Of a stretch of 14,284 nt of DNA, positions 7,194 to 13,323 are shown piece after piece. The notes beneath the pieces are model-generated. The model ran no database searches. It had not been told where the DNA came from and saw only the letters and a list, made by a program, of their open reading frames with translations. The first letter of the stretch is position 1, and every line of letters starts with the position of its first letter. Source of the DNA: Promethearchaeota archaeon (GTDB lineage: Archaea > Asgardarchaeota > Lokiarchaeia > Sigynarchaeales > SOKP01). The DNA is taken from the NCBI GenBank assembly GCA_014729315.1, contig WJKD01000200.1:1-14284 (forward strand), in the 5' to 3' direction. A program made the position numbers and the translations under genes.

Positions 7194-8588
7194 TCATTCA
7201 TCTTGTCTTGAAACAAGATACCAATATTCACCATGTAAAAACGATTTTGAATATTTTAAAATTCCTACTTCTGTCAAATCAATTAATAATTTCATGCACT
7301 TCGACTTCTTCCATTTAGTTTCTTCCATTATATCTGCCAAAGAAAGTTTTTGTTTCTGATTTGCCAATGATATTAATTTGACCTCATCTTGGGAAATGTC
7401 GCGGGCAATTAGTTGGACTACCTTAAGATAATGATTTTCGTCCTCTTGAATGGTCTTAATACCTGGAATATAGCCTTGGTCAGCAAGCGAGTTTATAACT
7501 CGTTCCAAATCCTCAATTGTGATACTTAAGGATGGTTTTTCGTCTAAAATAAGCTGATATAAAGCGAATAATGGAATATTTTCTTTAATTTCGATATAAT
7601 GATCGTTAAAATGAATTTGTCCTTTTTTTAGCATTGCTAACAGCTGCAAAACTATAGATTCAACCCCTTTATTTTTTTCTTCCGTGCTCATAGGGACCTC
7701 GATCAATTCACTTAACATTTCGGAAGTAATGCTATTTTTAGACAAATTCTTTAACATTTCCGAAGTTAGGTGATGAAAATCAACATCAATATCTTCTCGC
7801 TTATAAACCAAACTCGAGAGTATTCTAACTTCTTCCCTAAGATCGTTCGCGAGCGAAAAAGCATTAGAGATTGAATTATTTTCAAGCAAATTCGATAATT
7901 TATCATTAAATTCAAAAATTCTTTTTATTTCGTTGAGGATTACAGAATTAAAGAAATATGATTCGAGATATAAATCGAAAATATCGTTCTTGGATAATTT
8001 TCTTTGTTTCTCTCCCTTTTTCTTAAGCATTAGGCTTGCAATTGGATCAGCGGGCAGATTATTTACTTTTTGCTTTAAAAATTTTATTCTCTTAATAAGA
8101 AAACTCATAATGTCTTCAAATTGGGGATTATTAAGATCTATAATAAGCCCGAGAAGTTTGCTAAAATCCACTTGTAAATCTTTTAATTTTTTTGTTATTT
8201 TTTGTAATTTAGCTGAGCCTTTAGTTTTTAAATCATCAATTTTTTTCGGTATTTGAATTTTGTAGAGAAGCTCGTCTTCTCTATTAAAAAATTCGATATT
8301 ATTTTCGATACCCTTTGCTTCTTTTAATACCTTTTTCCCAAATTTTGAGATTTTCCATTTTGGAAGGATATTATTTTTCTCAACCACTCTTTCAACTTGG
8401 TTAAATTTTTCTAATTGAAGTAGGACATTCTTCACTACTCTCATCGATAGTCCGGTATTTTCACTAATGTTTCGAATGCTGGAGAGTTCTTTTTTTTTAG
8501 AGTTTAAGTATAGTAATACCGTTTCTATGCCTTGTAAAATGATTGGCAATGAACGAGTAGGATTTTTATTTTTGTTCTGTTTTGACAT
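7194..8588 (-). CDS. Multi-winged-helix coiled-coil protein, function unassigned
   Basis: I do not recognise a named family across the 464 residues. Residues 15-85 form a winged helix (ISENTGLSMRVVKNVLLQLE is the recognition part, followed by a KWKISKFGKKVL wing). Residues 100-300 are long charged helices, probably coiled coil. Residues about 335-395 look like a second winged helix (SITIEDLERVINSLADQGYI). Residues 402-464 form a third (LSLADIMEETKWKKSKCMKL, then GILKYSK..GEYWYLV). It could be a transcription factor, or a scaffold of the kind found in UFL1 and DDRGK1, which are built of repeated winged-helix/PCI-like units. Its place next to UFM1-, UFC1- and UBA5-like genes, and a promoter element shared with them, make the second idea worth testing. 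No sequence signature of UFL1 was recognised. The start is ATG 8588 with a TATA-like element about 50 bp before it. Confidence 0.7.
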   Translation of the reverse strand: MSKQNKNKNPTRSLPIILQGIETVLLYLNSKKKELSSIRNISENTGLSMRVVKNVLLQLEKFNQVERVVEKNNILPKWKISKFGKKVLKEAKGIENNIEFFNREDELLYKIQIPKKIDDLKTKGSAKLQKITKKLKDLQVDFSKLLGLIIDLNNPQFEDIMSFLIKRIKFLKQKVNNLPADPIASLMLKKKGEKQRKLSKNDIFDLYLESYFFNSVILNEIKRIFEFNDKLSNLLENNSISNAFSLANDLREEVRILSSLVYKREDIDVDFHHLTSEMLKNLSKNSITSEMLSELIEVPMSTEEKNKGVESIVLQLLAMLKKGQIHFNDHYIEIKENIPLFALYQLILDEKPSLSITIEDLERVINSLADQGYIPGIKTIQEDENHYLKVVQLIARDISQDEVKLISLANQKQKLSLADIMEETKWKKSKCMKLLIDLTEVGILKYSKSFLHGEYWYLVSRQDE

Positions 8589-8644
8589 AGTTAAAAATTA
8601 ATTTATTCTGAACTATAAAATAAGTAACTTTTGTCTAATATAAA

Positions 8645-8666
8645 TGTTTCCATATGGAACAACTTT
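8645..8666. promoter_or_regulatory. Shared 22-bp element, copy 1, before winged-helix/SPFH genes
   Basis: TGTTTCCATATGGA, two bases (AC), AACTTT. The core TTCCATATGGAA is a perfect 12-bp palindrome. The element lies 57-78 bp before the ATG at 8588. On the minus strand it is followed directly by TTTATATTA (8643-8635), a good archaeal TATA box. It therefore sits where a regulator would touch the BRE/TATA region. A nearly identical copy lies at 13066-13087. Confidence 0.7.
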
Positions 8667-8712
8667 TAAAAATGTGAATGAAAGATAAATAATTATAATA
8701 GAATATTTTTAT

Positions 8713-8737
8713 AATTCCTTTTGAAATGCAAGGAATT
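8713..8737. repeat. Inverted repeat, 8-bp stem with 9-nt loop
   Basis: AATTCCTT (8713-8720) and AAGGAATT (8730-8737) are exact inverted copies separated by TTGAAATGC. The repeat lies in the 257-bp spacer between the UFM1/UFC1 fusion gene and the winged-helix gene. It may be a hairpin in the 3' end of the fusion-gene transcript or a second operator upstream of the winged-helix promoter. Confidence 0.4.
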
Positions 8738-8759
8738 CTCGTAAAATAGAATTAAATTA

Positions 8760-8774
8760 TAGAAAAGAAAAAAC
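8760..8774 (-). terminator. U-tract terminator candidate after the fusion gene
   Basis: Read on the minus strand this is TGTTTTTTCTTTTCT, about 72-86 bp after the stop of the UFM1/UFC1 fusion gene and about 100 bp before the winged-helix promoter. Archaeal RNA polymerase terminates at such T runs. There is no supporting hairpin immediately before it. Confidence 0.35.
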
Positions 8775-8845
8775 ATATGACTACTAATCTACTAATTCTT
8801 TTTCAGATGTATTAATTACTAATTTTAATTAATGTTTTAATTTAA

Positions 8846-9667
8846 TTAGTTTTTCTTGTAAAATTCTTTGATAATTATATTTTGCTGGGCGGCCCACCAA
8901 ACCCACACTTGCCTAATAAAAAAGTGGGCAATGCCCAATTGTTCGTTCCAAGCATGAGTATTTGAAAGATGCTCGTGGCAGATCATTACATACTTTTTAC
9001 TTTTCTGCTCCCAGATATTTTTTAAAAAGATTTTCCCGCAATAATCAATTATTTTCGAATCAGCAAAACATCGCGGGCATACTTTGGGATATTCCGAGGT
9101 GAGAAGAACCACGATATCGAACTTTATTTCAGGATGTTCTGGTACGAGCAGATGGCCATTCCATAGAAGATAGTTATATCTAGGATTTTTTTCAGGATAT
9201 AATCTAAACCAAGGTAAATTTTTTGTGTTTTTTAAAAAATTAATGTACTTCATTACCTTATTAATTTCTAACTTCACTCTATCTTTCCAAGCCGGATGCT
9301 TCGGACCAATGTCTGCCCATTTTTCCGGAAATTCTTGGATCAACTCTTCAATAATTGATCTCTGCCAATTAATCTTGGTTTTGTTAGCGTCTATATCAGC
9401 TCCGACAATTCCTCTGTCGATAATGTCAAACGAATTACCAAATTTTTCTACCAGTTCTTTGATAGGACTAAGCAAATCCGAAGAGGTTAATACTTGACCT
9501 CCCATGTTTGCTATGCAGATATTTTGAGAGGAAATTCCAAATTTTTTAGAAATTTCCGGAATAATATCCATTAGCTTTAAAGTAGGAGATACGGGAAAGG
9601 GGATTTGTCTTTTTTCAGAACCAAATTTATTAACTAGGTAAATAGTATTCAATTCAGGCGATGTCAT
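8846..9667 (-). CDS. UFM1-like domain fused to UFC1-like E2 enzyme
   Basis: The 273-residue protein has two domains. Residues 5-89 are a beta-grasp domain resembling UFM1: a PFPVSPTLKL..I strand-helix start, KKFGIS, a central GGQ turn, and EKFGNSFDIIDRGIVG at the end. That end aligns with the KHGSELRIIPRDRVG end of human UFM1 (from memory). Residues 98-273 resemble UFC1: WKDRVKLEI, PWFRL (152-156), FDI (183-185), SEYPKVCP (191-198), the catalytic segment VMICHEHLSNTHAW with C230, then LGIAHFFIRQVWVWWAAQ. UFC1 has WFRL, FDI, YP..AP, ICLTDHF..LW and FGLAHL....PWLA at the same places. An insertion of about 10 residues precedes the active site. The gene lies 91 bp after the JAMM gene and may also have its own promoter (AT-rich spacer). 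No Shine-Dalgarno is seen. Assignment rests on motif order in both halves. Confidence 0.85.
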   Translation of the reverse strand: MTSPELNTIYLVNKFGSEKRQIPFPVSPTLKLMDIIPEISKKFGISSQNICIANMGGQVLTSSDLLSPIKELVEKFGNSFDIIDRGIVGADIDANKTKINWQRSIIEELIQEFPEKWADIGPKHPAWKDRVKLEINKVMKYINFLKNTKNLPWFRLYPEKNPRYNYLLWNGHLLVPEHPEIKFDIVVLLTSEYPKVCPRCFADSKIIDYCGKIFLKNIWEQKSKKYVMICHEHLSNTHAWNEQLGIAHFFIRQVWVWWAAQQNIIIKEFYKKN

Positions 9668-9758
9668 TTTGTCTTATACTTATGGGTTTTTTTCTATTAA
9701 TCTTAATTAATATTTCTCTTATATTTTTTTTCTATTGGTAATTTTTTTTTCATATATT

Positions 9759-10973
9759 TTAAAATTTCGATTGGTACCGTTTAATTTTGTTTTTAATTCT
9801 TTTATACCAGTCAAACTTTTTTGATAAAGAATCGATTTCCTTCAGAAATTCCCGAATTTGTTTTTTACGGTCAATCGATGGCTTGATTTTATCAAAAATG
9901 TCGAAAAAAGCCATAAATCTGGTGAAAAAACTAAAAATCTTGTCTGAAAGTATTTTTTTATTCATTTTTGGGTCTTCAAAAGATAATAATCTAATATAAA
10001 AACCAAAAAAATTTAGATATAAATCTTGCGGGAGAAAAATCTCTTTGTTTTGAATATTAATAATAGAATTATAAATTCTATGAAGGATATTATTGTTCAT
10101 TAATTCAGTTTTAATCAAATCATCGAGATCATTGAAAGTTTTATTTTCTTCCGATACATAAACGAGAATCTTTGCATCAATATTCAGTGATAATTTTATA
10201 TATTTTATTTTAGATCCTTTCGTATCTAATTGGCTCTCGAATTTATCAATTACAAGACGCGAAGAAAGTTTTGACTTAATTCCGTTAGGAATTTTCATAT
10301 CTAAGGGTTTACTATTGAATCGATTTACTAAATAATTTTTTACGACTTGATCTTTAGATATTTTGGAGTTTTTATACATTATTTCTAAGTGATTCCAAAT
10401 GTTATCAAAGAAGTGATTGACCAAATTCAATATTTTAATTCTTATTTTTTGAATGCTTTCTTTTGATTTATTGGTGCTTTTTGGTATTTTTATCTTCAAT
10501 TTCTCTTGGACAGAAAAAATTAAAAATTGGGGCACCTTAGAATCGGTAAATTTTGGACTAATTTCTATGGTTGAGCTATTTTTTCCCATCTGATAATAAT
10601 TAATCTCTGTTCCATTAGTCACTATAGAAACACATTGAGGAAATTGATTACTTAAACTAACCAAGGTTGCATCATCAGTATGGCTGTGAAAGACTTCCCC
10701 AGACGCAGGATGAGAATGATAAATACCAATAGGGCCTATTCCTTGAGGCATATAAGAAGTCATTTCTTGAAATTCTTGAGTGTGGGGAATGGCACTAATA
10801 AAAGTTTGCTGTTCGAATCTTTTACATTCAATAATCGCTAGCACATGGGAAATACCCATGTTGAGATAGCCTATCAACCAGCCATATACTTCATTTTCAC
10901 TCGATAAAGCTTGGGCCTTAATTAAATTAATAAAATCTTTCGGAATGTGAAATCTACTCGTTTTTTCCACCAC
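9759..10973 (-). CDS. JAMM/MPN metalloprotease, candidate UFM1-like processing or deconjugating enzyme
   Basis: Residues 1-150 form a JAB/MPN domain with a complete JAMM site: E28 (NEVYGWLIG), H86-S-H88-P89, seven residues, S97 and D100 (HSHPASGEVFHSHTD). It should bind zinc and cleave isopeptide or peptide bonds C-terminal to a ubiquitin-like Gly. Residues 150-404 are Lys/Ile-rich, mostly helical and not recognised; they may choose the substrate. The start is GTG at 10973, sharing one base with the TAG of the E1 gene (TAGTG), so translation is coupled. In eukaryotes UFM1 is cut by cysteine proteases (UFSP). A metalloprotease here would be a replacement or an older solution, similar to the JAMM enzymes of prokaryotic E1-E2-JAB operons. 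The catalytic domain is certain and the substrate is inferred. Confidence 0.85.
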   Translation of the reverse strand: MVEKTSRFHIPKDFINLIKAQALSSENEVYGWLIGYLNMGISHVLAIIECKRFEQQTFISAIPHTQEFQEMTSYMPQGIGPIGIYHSHPASGEVFHSHTDDATLVSLSNQFPQCVSIVTNGTEINYYQMGKNSSTIEISPKFTDSKVPQFLIFSVQEKLKIKIPKSTNKSKESIQKIRIKILNLVNHFFDNIWNHLEIMYKNSKISKDQVVKNYLVNRFNSKPLDMKIPNGIKSKLSSRLVIDKFESQLDTKGSKIKYIKLSLNIDAKILVYVSEENKTFNDLDDLIKTELMNNNILHRIYNSIINIQNKEIFLPQDLYLNFFGFYIRLLSFEDPKMNKKILSDKIFSFFTRFMAFFDIFDKIKPSIDRKKQIREFLKEIDSLSKKFDWYKRIKNKIKRYQSKF

Positions 10974-11809
10974 TATTTTTTCATTTCGTCGATTAAATCG
11001 TCTATATCTTTATGCGATACCTTAGGAGTTATCTTTTTTCCATTTTTTCCCTTTTCGCCACAAATCGGGCATTGAGGATCTCGACTGGTATTATATATTG
11101 AAAAATTACCACTTGTCATATTGTACATTAGATAATCTATCAATTTACCAAAATTTAGAAGATACTTTAACATTTCTTGAACTTGAATACTTGCTAACAT
11201 AGCCATCGTAGAGGGCAACGACGCTACACACGGCTCTCCTCTTTCATCAGGAATGTCTATTTGAATACTACTAATGCATTTTGCACACGCGGTTTCATAG
11301 GGAATAATTGGGTGGACATATCCAGAAAGACCGCTCCGAGAAGCACCACAGTCGATATAAGGAACATTTTGCAATATGCATTTAGCATTTAAATATTCGC
11401 GTGCCGGAACATTATCCAATCCGTTTAAAATAATATCCATTTCTTCTATTAATTCTTCAAATTCTACTTCAAAATCAATATCCATTATATCCTTTGCAAA
11501 ACATTGTATTTCCACATCTGGATTAATTTCTTTTAATACCCGCGAAGCAACTTCGACCTTTAATTGTCCAATATCCTGGGTCTTAAACATATGTCTGTTC
11601 AAGTTTACAACTTCAACAGAATCAAAGTCAAACAGACTAACTTTTTTAACTCCGCATCTAGTAACCATTTCTGCGGAGACCGTACCTATCCCTCCTATGC
11701 CAGTTATACCAACATGATGTTTTTGTAAATCCTCCCACTTGATGTCGTATCCAAATTCTTTAATAGCTTTTAATCGAGTATATCTATTATCAAGCATTAT
11801 TAAACACAT
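10973..11809 (-). CDS. UBA5-like E1 activating enzyme
   Basis: The 278-residue ThiF/E1 fold adenylates and thioester-links a ubiquitin-like protein. The nucleotide loop is GITGIGGIG (34-42), then SAEMVTRCG, LFDFDSVEVVNLNR (59-72) and INPDV. UBA5 has TAEMLTRCG, LFDYDKVELANMNR and INPDV. The catalytic segment is RGEPCVASLPSTM with C194, then LKYLLNFG; UBA5 has REGVCAASLPTTM and LKFLLNFG. Zinc ligands are C175/C178 (CAKC) and C247/C250 (CPIC). Length matches the adenylation-only architecture of UBA5, with no FCCH or large Cys domain. The tail KDIDDLIDEMKK (267-278) resembles the UFC1-binding end of UBA5 (SLEDLMAKMKNM, from memory). Three bases separate it from the upstream gene. An alternative start is ATG 11797 (M5). 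UBA5 resemblance is much stronger than to MoeB, ThiF or UBA1. Confidence 0.9.
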   Translation of the reverse strand: MCLIMLDNRYTRLKAIKEFGYDIKWEDLQKHHVGITGIGGIGTVSAEMVTRCGVKKVSLFDFDSVEVVNLNRHMFKTQDIGQLKVEVASRVLKEINPDVEIQCFAKDIMDIDFEVEFEELIEEMDIILNGLDNVPAREYLNAKCILQNVPYIDCGASRSGLSGYVHPIIPYETACAKCISSIQIDIPDERGEPCVASLPSTMAMLASIQVQEMLKYLLNFGKLIDYLMYNMTSGNFSIYNTSRDPQCPICGEKGKNGKKITPKVSHKDIDDLIDEMKK

Positions 11810-11812
11810 TAG

Positions 11813-12895
11813 TTAGTATCTTAAAGCTTTAGGAATCTTAGAAACTCTTCCACAGTGCACACATTTTACTTTTCCTTCAATATCTATTTGTTTAATCGGA
11901 AGGGGCGCCCCACATTCCGGACATTGTATATTGAGTATTTGTACCTTTTTTTCCAATTCCTCTTTTATACTGTTAACTTTAATATCTAAATCCTCTAATG
12001 TTTCTTTTATGATGTCAGAATTTTTACCAGTCACCCAAATCAATAGAGTTCCTGTATAACCAGAGGCCAAGATTTGAATGTCGATTAGCTGGAGAGAATC
12101 TAGCGTTGGATTTTTTAGGAACACAGCTGAAGCTAAATAATCTTGTTCTTCGTCGTCTAAAATCTGTTCTATAGGTGCTTCAATAACCTCAAAACTTTTT
12201 AATAAATCACTAAGCGTTCTAAATAAGACTTTAGGATTAGTCGCCTTGAATTGATATTTTTGCCCTTGATTTGGATAACTTCCCTGTTTGATTTCTTTAA
12301 TTAATTCAATGGTTTTATGCTCTATTTCGTTTTGTAGGATATTAACTCTTAGTTCTTTGCGAATTAAATTTTCTTGCTTAAGTTTTAATAATTCTTGATC
12401 AGAACTCTTTTCAATAAAAATTCTCGTCGAACTACCAACAATTACCGGAGGGTTCGGAAAGGTTTTATTGACGAACCCTGATGCAACGATAGGAGCTCCT
12501 CCTTCCCAAGATATTAGAAAAGATACTTCTTGACCAATGTCAATTAACTTTTCTTTTATGGATGGTCTCACGACTTCGGTCCATTCTCCCCGAGAAATTA
12601 AAGAATAAGAACTAGAAATATCAATATGTATTTCTATAGCTTCAGCGGGATTATATTTCAAGATAAAAACTTCATCGTTTTTACCAAAATTTCCCAAATT
12701 TCGTTCATCTACAAATATTCTTTTTTTCTCATCGTAGTGTATACCGCCTATTTCTGAGATTATTGAGAATTTTTTGAAAGGTTTATTAGCTATAATAAAG
12801 ATTGTATCCCCTTCCTTTATATTAGATAATTCTTCTTTATGTCCTTGAATAATACATTTTTCTCTGAGCTGAGGAACTATTTTATAGGTTATCAT
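11813..12895 (-). CDS. Cdc48-N-like double barrel with coiled coil and C-terminal zinc ribbon
   Basis: I see no named family for the whole 360 residues, but the N-terminus resembles the N domain of Cdc48/VAT and UFD1. Residues 1-90 look like a double-psi beta barrel (IKEGDTIFII, then FSIIS, RIFVDERNL and GKNDEVFILKYNPAEAIEI, parallel to the IKPGD..I/..IRID/..GD.V.V pattern of VAT-N). Residues 95-165 look like the second small barrel, ending NPPVIVGSSTRIFIE. A helix or coiled coil covers 166-203. Residues 204-318 are an unassigned alpha/beta region. A zinc ribbon uses C325, C328, C345 and C348 (CPECGAP and CVHCG). No AAA+ module is present, so it should act as an adaptor rather than a motor. 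It is the first gene of the cluster, three bases before the E1 gene. The zinc ribbon is certain; the Cdc48-N assignment is by pattern only. Confidence 0.7.
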   Translation of the reverse strand: MITYKIVPQLREKCIIQGHKEELSNIKEGDTIFIIANKPFKKFSIISEIGGIHYDEKKRIFVDERNLGNFGKNDEVFILKYNPAEAIEIHIDISSSYSLISRGEWTEVVRPSIKEKLIDIGQEVSFLISWEGGAPIVASGFVNKTFPNPPVIVGSSTRIFIEKSSDQELLKLKQENLIRKELRVNILQNEIEHKTIELIKEIKQGSYPNQGQKYQFKATNPKVLFRTLSDLLKSFEVIEAPIEQILDDEEQDYLASAVFLKNPTLDSLQLIDIQILASGYTGTLLIWVTGKNSDIIKETLEDLDIKVNSIKEELEKKVQILNIQCPECGAPLPIKQIDIEGKVKCVHCGRVSKIPKALRY

Positions 12896-12930
12896 ACCCG
12901 GATTTTTTATGTGTTTATTAAAATATTAAT

Positions 12931-12987
12931 TTATTTAAGTCTGGTGATAGAGTATTGAGAAAATGAAAGCAAATAATTTAAATTCAT
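12931..12987 (-). CDS. Possible 18-residue leader ORF before the cluster
   Basis: An ATG at 12987 is preceded, seven bases away, by AGGAGT (13000-12995), one of the best Shine-Dalgarno sequences in the window. It opens MNLNYLLSFSQYSITRLK and ends in TAA at 12931, 35 bp before the start of the Cdc48-N-like gene. It could be a leader peptide that tunes translation of the cluster or a small protein. The larger genes of this cluster lack a clear Shine-Dalgarno, so its presence here is notable. An ORF of this length can also be chance. Confidence 0.35.
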   Translation of the reverse strand: MNLNYLLSFSQYSITRLK

Positions 12988-13065
12988 ATTCTGCACTCCT
13001 TTAAATTATCTCTTTTGTTGAAATTAATTATGAATAATTTATTATAAGTCATTGACCTTTTTAAT

Positions 13066-13087
13066 TGTTTCCATATGGATAAACTTT
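13066..13087. promoter_or_regulatory. Shared 22-bp element, copy 2, before the UFM1-system genes
   Basis: TGTTTCCATATGGA, two bases (TA), AACTTT: 20 of 22 positions are the same as copy 1 at 8645-8666, with the same orientation relative to the downstream genes. The palindromic core is TCCATATGGA. It lies about 170-190 bp before the Cdc48-N-like start and about 80 bp before the 18-codon leader ORF. AT-rich TATA candidates follow on the minus strand (ATTAAAAAG directly, CTTATAATAA 18 bp further). The 428-bp spacer 12896-13323 shows no RNA gene. Confidence 0.65.
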
Positions 13088-13323
13088 GGAATATAGAACA
13101 AAAATGTTATTGAAAAATAGTATTGAAATTACATTTTCGCGTTATTATATAGCTTAGTTGGTTTTCATTTTCTTCATGTTTAAATAAACAAAATAGTGAG
13201 CAGAATAATTTGTTAAAGTAATTTTTTTCTAGTTTCAAACAGATTCGATTTTAAAATTCTTAGAGCGAGCTTGAGTCTTAATTCTAGCTCAAAATTAACT
13301 CTAGCGAGAATAATCTTATTTTT

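Noticed and set aside
7933..8256. 107-codon plus-strand ORF
   Set aside because: Antisense to the winged-helix gene; Phe-rich composition typical of a reverse reading of Lys-rich coding sequence.
8589..8845. Search for tRNA, CRISPR or other RNA genes in the larger spacers (also 12896-13323)
   Set aside because: No cloverleaf, regular repeat array or GC-rich island seen; only promoter-like, hairpin and T-tract elements.
9687..9736. Direct repeat of TTTTTTTCTATT (9687-9698 and 9725-9736) in the spacer before the fusion gene
   Set aside because: Low-complexity T tracts in an AT-rich spacer; no evidence for a function.
11376..11717. 113-codon plus-strand ORF, with similar shadows at 9225-9497 and 9787-9999
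   Set aside because: All are antisense to well-supported genes (E1, fusion protein, JAMM protein).
8846..12895. Reading the E1/E2/JAMM set as a bacterial Bil- or CBASS-type antiphage operon
   Set aside because: There is no cyclic-nucleotide synthase or effector, and the E1 and E2 match UBA5 and UFC1 more closely; a defence role cannot be excluded, but nothing in the sequence favours it.
13267..13292. Weak hairpins (GAGCT/AGCTC and TTGAG/CTCAA) downstream of HdrB
   Set aside because: Stems of only five pairs and no T tract following on the minus strand; not convincing as a terminator.
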